Shown here: piece after piece, positions 54,827-63,051 of the stretch
How positions within the stretch are numbered: position 1 is the stretch's first letter
Layout of the letters: each line of letters opens with the position of its first letter
Assembly (NCBI RefSeq): GCF_020091405.1
Contig: NZ_CP081903.1
Coordinates: 6,634,501 to 6,698,500 of the forward strand
Direction of reading: 5' to 3'
DNA: 64,000 bases
DNA from: Bacteroides cellulosilyticus
Lineage (GTDB): Bacteria; Bacteroidota; Bacteroidia; Bacteroidales; Bacteroidaceae
Notes under the pieces: model-generated
What the model was told of the DNA's origin: nothing
Database searches by the model: none
Seen by the model: only the letters and a program-made list of their open reading frames with translations
Position numbers and translations under genes: made by a program

Positions 54827-54971
54827 ATGCTCTTTTTCTCTATTATCATTCCAGTATACAATGGTCTTTCCTATATTATATTGCGTATTTTCTACATTAA
54901 CAATTCCCTTGTTTAGAATACTCAGATATATTCACCGCTACAAGACTGCAAAACGAAGAAATAAGGAATAA
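54827..54971 (+). pseudogene. Collapsed GT2 glycosyltransferase remnant
   Basis: ATG at 54827 starts MLFFSIIIPVYN, a GT2 N-terminus. After a short AT-rich join, another frame reads LFRILRYIHRYKTAKRRNKE up to a stop at 54969-54971, like a GT2 C-terminal basic tail. The catalytic middle is missing. The stop abuts the ATG of the next gene (54972), showing that the deleted gene was an operon member. Confidence 0.7.
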
Positions 54972-56213
54972 ATGGAAAAAGATAAACTTAAATTATTTAT
55001 CTCCGCCTACGCTTGTGAACCGGATTTAGGTAGCGAAATCGGTGTGGGCTGGCATTGGGTACTGGAGATGTCCAAGTACTTTGAGCTATGGGTATTAACT
55101 CGCAAGAGCAATCAACATACTATCGAACCTTGGATTACTAAACATCCCAAATACAACCATATACATTTCCTTTATTACGACTGGCCCAAATGGGCACGGT
55201 TTTGGAAAAAAGGTTTGCGAGGTGTACGCACTTACTACAATATCTGGCAGTATTGCACTAATGACATCGTGAAACGAACAATGCAGAAAAATGACATTCA
55301 CATATTCCATCACCTTACTTACGGCAATGTACTCTGGAAGGTGAGTAAATATGGACAAACGCAATTTTTCGTATGGGGACCAGTTGGTGGATTAGAGAGT
55401 ATTCCTTCAGAATACTCCCGTCATTACAATAAGAAATCGCAAATCATAGAGAAAATCCGGAGGATAGCAATATCAGCAACATTTTATAACAGAGGTTTTA
55501 GACAACGTTGTAAACAGGCTAATCTAATTCTTTGTAAGACAGAAATAACCCATAAGCGAGTACCACAGAAGTACGCAAACAAAGCAATTCTTTTTACTGA
55601 TGTGGCAGCAGATATTATCAACACACCAAGAGTATCCCAAAAGAAAAATGATACGATTGAATTTATCACTGTAGGACATCTGGATGCATGGCGAGGTTTT
55701 GACCTAACGATTGAAGCTATGGCAGAAGCTATAAAAGAAAATACTCATCTTCATTTGACAATCGTTGGGGATGGATCGGACAAGAAAAGACTTGAAGAAC
55801 TTATTAAAAAATTTAAGTTGGAAAAGGCTGTGACACTTACAGGAAAAGTTCCTATGGAAACTTATAAAACAATGATGGATAGAGCAGATGTTGTGATTAA
55901 CGCTGCCCTAAAAGAGGGTGCTGTTACCGTATCATTCGACTGCATGGCTATGGGTAAACCGTTGATTTGTCTGGATACCACCGGTTACACCCGCTACTTT
56001 ACCAATGAATATGCCATCTTAATTCCGCAAACCGGAAGAAAAGAAGTCATCCGGAATATAAAAGACGGAATATTACGTCTCACAGACTCAAAAGAACGGG
56101 AAGTACTGGGACAAAGGGCACAAGAAACCTCCTTCAAATTCTCATGGGAGAATCACGGGAAAGAAATTCGCGATGCGATTGTCAAGGCTTATATATCTTA
56201 TTCTTCTAAATAA
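54972..56213 (+). CDS. Glycosyltransferase family 4 (1)
   Basis: 413 residues with a GT-B fold. The N-domain opens LKLFISAYACEPDLGSEIGV with the glycine-rich loop of GT4. The C-domain has FITVGHLDAWRGFDLTIEAM, LTIVGDGSDKKRLEELI, VTLTGKVPMETY and the donor-binding NAALKEGAVTVSFDCMAMGK. In the usual EX7E motif the first Glu is in this last segment. Confidence 0.92.
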   Translation: MEKDKLKLFISAYACEPDLGSEIGVGWHWVLEMSKYFELWVLTRKSNQHTIEPWITKHPKYNHIHFLYYDWPKWARFWKKGLRGVRTYYNIWQYCTNDIVKRTMQKNDIHIFHHLTYGNVLWKVSKYGQTQFFVWGPVGGLESIPSEYSRHYNKKSQIIEKIRRIAISATFYNRGFRQRCKQANLILCKTEITHKRVPQKYANKAILFTDVAADIINTPRVSQKKNDTIEFITVGHLDAWRGFDLTIEAMAEAIKENTHLHLTIVGDGSDKKRLEELIKKFKLEKAVTLTGKVPMETYKTMMDRADVVINAALKEGAVTVSFDCMAMGKPLICLDTTGYTRYFTNEYAILIPQTGRKEVIRNIKDGILRLTDSKEREVLGQRAQETSFKFSWENHGKEIRDAIVKAYISYSSK

Positions 56214-56218
56214 AATAA

Positions 56219-57322
56219 ATGCAAGTCGATTCTATTTTAGAACGTTTTCTAATAAAGGGAACAGGTAAACATCTATATCGTTTTTCTAATGCTGACGGTA
56301 AAACCTGGCTGATGCCTGCACATAATATGCAGGTGGCAATGAATCTTTACCAGCCCAGCGGACGAAATGGAAAAATGGTGAAAGCGTTACTTCCGCGGCT
56401 ACACCGTCTACCATTCGTTCCCAAAGTCATCCATGCGAAAAGTGTGTATTATGACATAAATAATGAGTTGAAGCGGTTGTTTTATCAGTTATTCCACGAA
56501 GCGGAGATCGATTTTTCGATTTTCTGCGGTACTCCTTGTGTACATCAGAAGATTACAATGCAAATCAGCAAAGACAAACGTATTTTAGGCTATTGCAAGG
56601 TGACGGACAGTGAGAATATTGCTACTTTGTTCAAAAGCGAAGCCCATATTCTAAAAGAGTTGAATCAAAAAGGATTAAAGGAAACACCAGTATGCATGTT
56701 CTGCGGAGAAACAACAGATGGAATAAAGTTGTTCGTGCAAAGTACAGTAAAAACCCGGAATTCACAAGTTGTGCATAAATGGACAGCATTACATGAAGAT
56801 TTTCTTGACAGACTCTATAAAAGCACCCATCAACTCATTACTTTTGAGCAAAGTGATTACTACCGGACATTAACTGATTTACAGTTGCATATCGAATGGC
56901 TTCCCCAAGAAGTGGATGTCACATTGGTAACGACTGGCATTAATCGGATATTGTTGCAATACCAAAAACAGGAAATGGATTTTTCTACCTATCACGCTGA
57001 CTTCACTCCATGGAATATGTTTATGGAGAACGGACAATTATTTGTATTCGATTGGGAATATGCACGGCTTACCTACCCTCCCAAGTTAGATAAATATCAC
57101 TTCTTTACTCAAACGGCATATTTTGAGAAGCATTGGAGCGTTTCACAGATTATCGAATATATAAATTCAGAAAATGGAAAATGGATAGACCGGGAAATGT
57201 ATTCACTCTATTTATTGGAGATAATATCCCGTTTCGCTATTCGTGAGAAAGGGAACATAAACAGAGAAATGGTTAAATCATTTCAAACCTGGATATCCTT
57301 ACTAAAATATTTACAGGAATGA
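56219..57322 (+). CDS. APH-like kinase-fold protein of capsule locus
   Basis: 367 residues. The C-terminal half has a phosphotransferase (APH/choline-kinase) active site: YHADFTPWNMFMENG (Brenner-type HxDxxxxN) and VFDWEYARL (metal-binding D). The N-terminal half is less conserved. It is encoded between two GT4 genes and overlaps the next one as ATGA. It probably phosphorylates a sugar or alditol of the capsule; this is inferred from fold and context. Confidence 0.78.
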   Translation: MQVDSILERFLIKGTGKHLYRFSNADGKTWLMPAHNMQVAMNLYQPSGRNGKMVKALLPRLHRLPFVPKVIHAKSVYYDINNELKRLFYQLFHEAEIDFSIFCGTPCVHQKITMQISKDKRILGYCKVTDSENIATLFKSEAHILKELNQKGLKETPVCMFCGETTDGIKLFVQSTVKTRNSQVVHKWTALHEDFLDRLYKSTHQLITFEQSDYYRTLTDLQLHIEWLPQEVDVTLVTTGINRILLQYQKQEMDFSTYHADFTPWNMFMENGQLFVFDWEYARLTYPPKLDKYHFFTQTAYFEKHWSVSQIIEYINSENGKWIDREMYSLYLLEIISRFAIREKGNINREMVKSFQTWISLLKYLQE

Positions 57323-58404
57323 ACCGTATTATCTGTTTCCACCTCTTTAACGACTACAGTGGCAGTCCCAAAGTACTAAAAATGGTGCTGGAAGGCTTAC
57401 TCCAAAAGGGGTATCAAGTAGATTTAATATCTTCCAAAGGTGGCACACTGGATGAATTACTGCATTACAAGAACTTGCGTAAGTACTCTTACTCTTACCG
57501 TTTTTCCAATAATCCAGCAATAACAATACTGCGCTATAGTACTGTACAGATTTACACCTTTTTATTGGCGTTCCGCTGGCTATTCCATAAAGATGTGGTA
57601 TTCTACATCAACACTTTACTTCCTATCGGACCAGCATTAGCCGGGCGCATCATGGATAAACACGTAGTTTATCATTATCACGAGAACGCATTTGCAAAGG
57701 GGGCATTCTATAAGGCACTGGCTACTGCCATGCAGAAGTTAGCACATGAAATCATCTGCGTATCAGAATATCAAGCATCATTCCTGCAACGGAAAAAAGG
57801 TGTAACAGTTGTACCCAATGCTCTGCCAAAGAATTTCGTAAACAGACTGACTCCCAATCTTCAAACAGCCTTTGAGCGAAAACAGATTTTAATGCTCGGT
57901 TCATTGAAATTGTATAAGAGTCCACTAGAGTTTATCGAACTCGCACAAAGATTACCACAGTTTACTTTTGAATTAGTGGTGAACGATACGCAGGAAAACA
58001 TTAACTGCTTTATGAAGGAACACAAGATAAATATCTGCAAAAACCTGACCATATATCCTCGACAGAATGATGTTGTACCTTTCTACAATCAGGCTTCACT
58101 CGTTTTGAATCTTTCCGATAAAGAACAGGTAGTAGAAACATTCGGACTGACGGCATTGGAAGCAATGACTGCCGGATTGCCAGTGATAGTGCCCACAGAA
58201 GGAGGAATTGCAGAAATGGTTGTAGACGGAGAGAACGGTTACAAGATAGACGTACAAGAACTGGATAAAATAGCCAATGCCATCAAGAATATTCTATCGG
58301 ATAAAGCACTATACACACTATTGGCAACTAATGCTTTAAAATACTCTGAAAAATTTAATGCTGGCAATATGATTGGACAAATTACAAAAGTACTCGCCAC
58401 ATAA
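57319..58404 (+). CDS. Glycosyltransferase family 4 (2)
   Basis: 361 residues with a GT-B fold: LFNDYSGSPKVLKMVLEGLL at the N-terminus, ICVSEYQASFLQ in the linker, and a C-domain with ILMLGSLKLYKSPLEFIELA, then VVETFGLTALEAMTAGLPVI (EX7E-type donor site). It overlaps the upstream kinase-like gene by 4 bp. The IS3-family element inserted 31 bp after its stop. Confidence 0.92.
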   Translation: MNRIICFHLFNDYSGSPKVLKMVLEGLLQKGYQVDLISSKGGTLDELLHYKNLRKYSYSYRFSNNPAITILRYSTVQIYTFLLAFRWLFHKDVVFYINTLLPIGPALAGRIMDKHVVYHYHENAFAKGAFYKALATAMQKLAHEIICVSEYQASFLQRKKGVTVVPNALPKNFVNRLTPNLQTAFERKQILMLGSLKLYKSPLEFIELAQRLPQFTFELVVNDTQENINCFMKEHKINICKNLTIYPRQNDVVPFYNQASLVLNLSDKEQVVETFGLTALEAMTAGLPVIVPTEGGIAEMVVDGENGYKIDVQELDKIANAIKNILSDKALYTLLATNALKYSEKFNAGNMIGQITKVLAT

Positions 58405-58506
58405 AAAACAGGCCACTTTCTGAGCCGCTGCATAATGTTGCACCTCAAAAAGTAGACACTGGAAGGTAGAAAAAAGATAGAGATTGGTTATCTTCGTAAG
58501 TGGATA

Positions 58507-58557
58507 AAGGAAGCGCCCTGTAGAGAGGGGGTAGCCCGAACGAAAGGGCGCTTCCTT
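58507..58557. terminator. 13-bp perfect hairpin at IS left end
   Basis: AAGGAAGCGCCCT (58507-58519) and AGGGCGCTTCCTT (58545-58557) are exact reverse complements. It lies between the IS end and orfA, so it probably blocks transcription or translation entering from the capsule operon, as known for other IS elements. It may equally act on capsule mRNA read-through. Confidence 0.7.
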
Positions 58558-58604
58558 AGCCCGTTTTGATTACCCCTGTCATCTACCGGAAAGGAGAAAC
58601 TTTT

Positions 58605-58952
58605 ATGGCAAAACATTTGAATCCATTGGAAAAAGAGTTCTTGATACGTAAGTTCAAGAGCAATTCCTTGATTAAGTTAAGTGACTTCTGTACAGTCAAC
58701 AACATCTCTGACACAGCCTTCAAAAAATGGATAAGGCAGTATGATGAAGGTGGCTTAGAAGGTCTTGCGCGTGCTGACGCAGAGCTAAAGGGTGTTCTTC
58801 CTGAGGGTCTCAACCCTACGGAAGAAGCCTATAAGCGGGAGATTCTGCGACTCCGCATAGAGAACGAGCGTTTAAAAAAAAATTATGTGGTACGTCAGAC
58901 CGAGGATGGGCAAACGGAGTATGTTCGTTTAAAGCCGAAGAATTTAAAATAG
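58605..58952 (+). CDS. IS3-family transposase OrfA
   Basis: 115 residues from the ATG at 58605, with an AAGGAG ribosome-binding site 9 bp upstream. Helix-turn-helix DNA-binding protein (LSDFCTVNNISDTAFKKWIR) with a leucine-zipper-like end (REILRLRIENERLKK). The A9 run at 58874-58882 allows a -1 shift into the orfB frame, giving the fused transposase. Confidence 0.92.
   Translation: MAKHLNPLEKEFLIRKFKSNSLIKLSDFCTVNNISDTAFKKWIRQYDEGGLEGLARADAELKGVLPEGLNPTEEAYKREILRLRIENERLKKNYVVRQTEDGQTEYVRLKPKNLK
58874..58882 (+). promoter_or_regulatory. Programmed -1 frameshift site (A9)
   Basis: Nine A residues in orfA. The -1 frame is open from here to the orfB start at 58958 (reading CGTSDRGWANGV and on to EEFKIVDMLSRD), as required for an OrfAB fusion. 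Confidence 0.75.
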
Positions 58953-58957
58953 TCGAT

Positions 58958-59908
58958 ATGTTGTCAAGAGACTTTGCGATAGCGGATATCTGCCCCATGA
59001 TGGGTGTGAGCCGTGCCGGCTATTATAAATGGAAGAGGCGTGAACCTTCTATGCGTGACATCACTAGGGAAGCGATGGTCGAAATCGTCGAACAGATCCA
59101 TACGGAGCATCCGTCACATGGATACCGTTGGACGGCTGCTTATATACGTCATAATCTCAACCTCATTCTCAGTGACAACTTCGTCTATAAGTGCTTCCGA
59201 TATCTTGGAATACAGTCTGAAACCTGCCACAAGGTGCATTATAAGCCTCGCAAGGTACGTGATCGATATCCTAATCTGATATTTTCCACATGGGATACGG
59301 TCGACCGTCCCCGCCAGGTGATAGTATCTGACATGACTGTACTTAAGTTCTGGATATTCTATTTTGAGCTGACTTTCTACTTTGACGTATTCACTAAAGA
59401 GATATTGTCCTGGAAGTTGGCCGAGCGTAGGGGCGCCCGTGAACAATATGTGGATGGATTGAAAGAGGTAGTGACCCTGTTGAAGGGCTCTTCCGAGTCT
59501 GTTGTACTTCATACGGATCAAGGCAGTGTTTATTCATCAATGGCTTATAATGACCTTATAAAAGATACTGTGATAGTAAGGTCTATGTCACGTGCCGGGA
59601 AACCCACAGACAATCCCGTAAATGAGGCTCTTAATGGATGGATAAAAGAGGAACTGATGATAGACTACCGAATTGACAATTGTCGTTCGCGCGATCAGGT
59701 AAGAACTGTTTTAGAGAACTACATGGAATACTACAATAAGCAGCGCCCCTGTTTTGCTATTGGGTATGATACTCCCGTAGGCTATCGGAAGAGATATTAC
59801 AAAGGTGAATTAGACAGAAAAGACACTTTTTCTAAGAGGGAACTATCCGAATTACCGAAATTTGTACAGAAGAGGAAAAATCATGCTGATAATCAAAAGG
59901 TTGAATAA
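58958..59908 (+). CDS. IS3-family transposase OrfB (DDE integrase domain)
   Basis: 316 residues. An HTH_21-type N-domain (HTEHPSHGYRWTAAYIR) is followed by an rve-type catalytic core. DDE residues: D in VSDMTVLKF, D in LHTDQGSVYSS and E in NPVNEALNGWIKEEL. It catalyses copy-out-paste-in transposition when fused to OrfA. No frameshift or stop was seen, so the IS looks active. Confidence 0.94.
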   Translation: MLSRDFAIADICPMMGVSRAGYYKWKRREPSMRDITREAMVEIVEQIHTEHPSHGYRWTAAYIRHNLNLILSDNFVYKCFRYLGIQSETCHKVHYKPRKVRDRYPNLIFSTWDTVDRPRQVIVSDMTVLKFWIFYFELTFYFDVFTKEILSWKLAERRGAREQYVDGLKEVVTLLKGSSESVVLHTDQGSVYSSMAYNDLIKDTVIVRSMSRAGKPTDNPVNEALNGWIKEELMIDYRIDNCRSRDQVRTVLENYMEYYNKQRPCFAIGYDTPVGYRKRYYKGELDRKDTFSKRELSELPKFVQKRKNHADNQKVE

Positions 59909-60073
59909 GATGTCTACTTTTAAAAAGAAAAACTTGTGAAAATAGATGAGAATGTCTACTTTCGCAAAAGAGAAATTAAGAAAAAGTGTAGTATTGACTA
60001 CTTTTAAAAATAGTATTAACTAAAGATTATTTTTAGTGTCTACTTTATTGAGCTGGTACATAAAAATGGATCA

Positions 60074-60156
60074 ATCATCGAAAAAATGCGCCAAACACCT
60101 TAATCTATCATCGAAAAAGTGTAATTTATCAGATAAAATATCATCGAAAAAGTGTA
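60074..60156 (+). promoter_or_regulatory. Three 17-bp operator-like repeats at 33-bp spacing
   Basis: ATCATCGAAAAAGTGTA occurs at 60107 and 60140, and a diverged copy (ATCATCGAAAAAATGCG) at 60074: exact 33-bp steps. The last copy runs into the -7 box TATCTTTG (60155-60162). The layout matches that before DUF4143 gene 1, though the repeat sequence is different. Confidence 0.78.
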
Positions 60157-60162
60157 TCTTTG
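60155..60162 (+). promoter_or_regulatory. -7 promoter element of DUF4143 ATPase gene 2
   Basis: TATCTTTG, exact consensus, 42 bp before the ATG at 60205. It overlaps a rejected TTG start at 60160. Confidence 0.65.
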
Positions 60163-60204
60163 CTGCGGACTATTTTTTGCCAAAGTATATTTAATCGCAA
60201 TGAT

Positions 60205-61509
60205 ATGGAAAGAAAAATTATAGAAGAACTTAAGAAATGGAAAGATGAGCCCGGACGTAAACCACTCATCCTGTTGGGGGCACGTCAGGTAGGAAAGACT
60301 TGGGTAATGAAGCATTTCGGACAACTTGAGTTCGTAAATGTAGCTTATGTCAATTGCGATGAAGAACCCTTGGCGAAAGAATTGTTTGCCGCAGATTACA
60401 ATATTCCAAGAATCTTATTAACGCTACAAGCGATAACCGGAACAAAAATAGAAGCAGGCAAGACACTGATTATTCTTGATGAGTTGCAAGAAGTCAAGCG
60501 TGGGTTGCACAGCTTGAAATACTTTCAAGAGAATGCACCCCAATATCATGTAATGGCGGCAGGTTCTCTGCTGGGCATAACAATCGGACGCGGTGAACCA
60601 TTCCCTGTTGGAAAAGTCAACATTCTTCGAATGTATCCTCTTGATTTTGAAGAATTTCTGATGGCTGCAGGAGAGGATTCTTTGAGTAACCTCTTTCATC
60701 AGGCTGATTGGGAGCTGCTGAATATACTCCAGACCAAATACATCGACTTTTTGAGACAGTATTATTACGTAGGTGGAATGCCCGAGGTGGTGGCTGATTA
60801 CGTAAAAAACCACGATTTGCAAAAAGTGAGAATTAAACAAAATGAAATACTCGACGCTTACCGACGTGACATTTCCAAACACGCCACCGCTACTGAGAGT
60901 ATACGTATTGGTCAAGTGTTGCAATCTCTTCCTTCACAGTTGGCCAAGGAGAACAAAAAATTCATCTATAATGTACTGAAAAAAGGAGCACGTGCCACCG
61001 AATACGAGTTAGCCATCCAGTGGCTAATTGATGCCGGTATCGTCCATAAAGTTTGCAGGATAAAGGAGCTGCAAATGCCCGTGAAATTTTATGAAGACTT
61101 GGGAGCATTTAAACTATTCCTACTTGATTGCGGTCTGTTGGGTTGCATGACAGAAGCACCTGCCAGTCAGATGCTGGTAGGGAATAATGTATTCAAGGAG
61201 TTTAAAGGAGCCTTTACGGAACAATTTGTACTCCAGCAACTCGTTTCTATGGGTATTTCGACCTACTATTGGAGTAACGATTCGACCCCTGCCGAGATAG
61301 ATTTCGTTATCCAAACGGACAAGCGTGTCATCCCCATCGAGGTAAAAGCCGAAGAGAATGTAAGAGCCAAATCCATGTCTGAATATATTAAGAGCCATCC
61401 GCAGTATGCATTGAAAGGATTACGCATATCAATGTTAGGTTATCAGGAACAAGATTGGATGGAGAATATTCCTCTGTTTGGTATTTCTAAATACTTTGCA
61501 TCGAAATAA
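60205..61509 (+). CDS. DUF4143-type AAA ATPase (cassette 2)
   Basis: 434 residues. N-terminal AAA domain with Walker A GARQVGKT (25-32), Walker B LIILDE (88-93) and sensor HVMAAGSLLG. The C-terminal DUF4143 domain has an intact PD-(D/E)XK-like core: EIDFVIQTD (about 364) and VIPIEVKAEE (about 376-385). Sequence identity to cassette 1 is low, so this is not a recent duplicate. It lies just after the IS element and before the last glycosyltransferase gene, with its own promoter and operator-like repeats: a second cargo gene of the same type in one capsule locus. Confidence 0.88.
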   Translation: MERKIIEELKKWKDEPGRKPLILLGARQVGKTWVMKHFGQLEFVNVAYVNCDEEPLAKELFAADYNIPRILLTLQAITGTKIEAGKTLIILDELQEVKRGLHSLKYFQENAPQYHVMAAGSLLGITIGRGEPFPVGKVNILRMYPLDFEEFLMAAGEDSLSNLFHQADWELLNILQTKYIDFLRQYYYVGGMPEVVADYVKNHDLQKVRIKQNEILDAYRRDISKHATATESIRIGQVLQSLPSQLAKENKKFIYNVLKKGARATEYELAIQWLIDAGIVHKVCRIKELQMPVKFYEDLGAFKLFLLDCGLLGCMTEAPASQMLVGNNVFKEFKGAFTEQFVLQQLVSMGISTYYWSNDSTPAEIDFVIQTDKRVIPIEVKAEENVRAKSMSEYIKSHPQYALKGLRISMLGYQEQDWMENIPLFGISKYFASK

Positions 61510-61807
61510 CTTTCCGCTGCAATCTCGATTTGGATTTTCTGAAATAAGAACAAGCCTTGAACCCTTCTCTTCTTACGAAAAAGTAAAAGTAGTGCCCCTG
61601 TATGCACTATCGAACAAAATGTTGCAAGAATAAACAAAATAACGAAAGCGATATATTAGTTTTTGTTTAAATTTTCCTCCTATACTCCTTTAATAGCTTA
61701 CTCAAAAAGATTCTGCAAGCAAAAATAATAGCAGAGAGAGATTTGCGCAGGAACTTCCTGCGTAATTCGTAAGCTATCCAATAAAAGCATCTAATCTTTT
61801 TATATTT
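61510..61807. other. 298-bp gap before the last glycosyltransferase gene
   Basis: No gene seen. It holds the palindrome CGCAGGAA-C-TTCCTGCG (61746-61762), 46 bp before the next start, which could be an operator or a hairpin in the leader. The rest is AT-rich, and no exact TAnnTTTG box was found on the plus strand. Confidence 0.45.
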
Positions 61808-62890
61808 ATGAAACAAGTAGCTATCGTAGGCATCCAAGGTGTGCCTGCTAAATATGGCGGCTTTGAGACTTTAGTGGAGAACATTATCGGTGATAACTGT
61901 TGTCCCGAAGTCCGTTATACCGTTTTTTGTAGTGGTAAGGATTATGCCACACGCATGAAAACCTACAAAGGAGCACAACTGAAGTATATCCCGCTATTCC
62001 ATGCCAATGGGATGCAAAGCACTCCTTATGATATCCTGTCGATGCTTAGATGTTTGCGAAGTTATGATACCGTAATCATATTAGGTGTGTCAGGCTGCAT
62101 TTTTCTACCAGTCTTCAGACTGTTGTATCGGAAGCAATTAATAGTGAACATTGACGGGTTGGAACACCGAAGGGGCAAATGGGGTAAGTTTGCCAGATGG
62201 TTTCTGCGAACAAGTGAAGCGATGGCCGTACGCTATGCTGACGTAATTATAGCCGACAATAAAGGAATACAGGACTACGTATGGAATACGTATCATAAGA
62301 AAGCCGAATTAGTAGCCTATGGAGGAGATCATGCACAAAGAAATGTCACCGTAGAAAGACAGAACGAGATTCTGGGGCAATACGGAATCGCTCCTGGAAA
62401 CTACGCCGTCAGTGTATGCCGTATTGAGCCGGAAAACAACTGTCATCTGATCCTGAAAGCCTTTGATACTTCTGGAAAGAATCTGGTGTTTGTGGGAAAT
62501 TGGGAACGGAGCGAATACAGCCGACGGCTCAAAGAAGAATATTGCGGTCGGCAAAATATACAGATGGTAGACTCTGTGTATGACCTTGATATACTCTATG
62601 CACTGCGCAACCAATGCAGGTGCTATATCCACGGACATAGTGCAGGCGGCACAAACCCTTCGTTAGTGGAAGCTATGTTTTTCGGCAAACCGATTTTAGC
62701 TTACGACGTGATTTATAATCGTGAGACAACAGAAAACAAAGCTCATTACTTCAAAACAAGTGAAGAACTGGTAGAATTGCTACATGACAACCCCGAGGAC
62801 GGATACAAGATGCGGGAGATTGCAAAGCAACATTATACCTGGGCTTTTATAGCTCAACAATATAAAGCATTACTTTCATCCCACAAATAA
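61808..62890 (+). CDS. DUF1972-type rhamnosyltransferase-like glycosyltransferase
   Basis: 360 residues with a GT-B fold. The N-terminal DUF1972 signature is clear: KQVAIVGIQGVPAKYGGFET, VIILGVSGCIF and NIDGLEHRRGKWGKFARWF. The C-domain has VSVCRIEPENNCHLILKAF and HGHSAGGTNPSLVEAMFFGK (EX7E-type donor site). Relatives such as WchF and Cps2T are beta-1,4-rhamnosyltransferases that add the second sugar, which fits the presence of rfbC. It is the last gene of the capsule locus and is followed by a strong hairpin. Confidence 0.9.
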   Translation: MKQVAIVGIQGVPAKYGGFETLVENIIGDNCCPEVRYTVFCSGKDYATRMKTYKGAQLKYIPLFHANGMQSTPYDILSMLRCLRSYDTVIILGVSGCIFLPVFRLLYRKQLIVNIDGLEHRRGKWGKFARWFLRTSEAMAVRYADVIIADNKGIQDYVWNTYHKKAELVAYGGDHAQRNVTVERQNEILGQYGIAPGNYAVSVCRIEPENNCHLILKAFDTSGKNLVFVGNWERSEYSRRLKEEYCGRQNIQMVDSVYDLDILYALRNQCRCYIHGHSAGGTNPSLVEAMFFGKPILAYDVIYNRETTENKAHYFKTSEELVELLHDNPEDGYKMREIAKQHYTWAFIAQQYKALLSSHK

Positions 62891-62972
62891 CTAACCATCT
62901 TCACAAAAGAAAACTCATCAGTAAAATATTTTATAAGCTATCCGTACTTATCGAATTATTTATAGCGGCAAA

Positions 62973-63014
62973 GTGCCGGAAACAATCACCCTACCTGGTG
63001 ATTGTTTCCGGTAC
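62973..63014. terminator. 18-bp hairpin, two-way terminator
   Basis: Arms 62973-62990 and 62997-63014 pair through 18 positions with one G-T wobble around a CTACCT loop. T-rich sequence follows on the plus strand. It separates the capsule locus from the convergent GH18-ThuA gene. Confidence 0.85.
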
Positions 63015-63051
63015 TGTCTTTATAGAAGAGCCATAAGAAGGAAAACATTCA

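Larger units (their letters stand above)
58436..60060 (+). mobile_element. IS3-family insertion sequence, 1,625 bp, complete
   Basis: Imperfect terminal inverted repeats start TGTTGCACCTCAA at the left and, reverse-complemented, TGTACCAGCTCAA at the right; both contain AAAGTAGACACT. The element begins TG, ends CA and is flanked by a 3-bp target duplication TAA (58433-58435 and 60061-60063). It encodes OrfA and OrfB with an A9 frameshift site. Repeats of GTCTACTTT near the right end (59911-60046) are subterminal transposase-binding-like sites. Inserted between two capsule glycosyltransferase genes without breaking either. Confidence 0.9.

Noticed and set aside
60074..60156. Possible mini-CRISPR array before DUF4143 gene 2
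   Set aside because: The 17-bp repeats with 16-bp spacers overlap a promoter box, and there are no cas genes.
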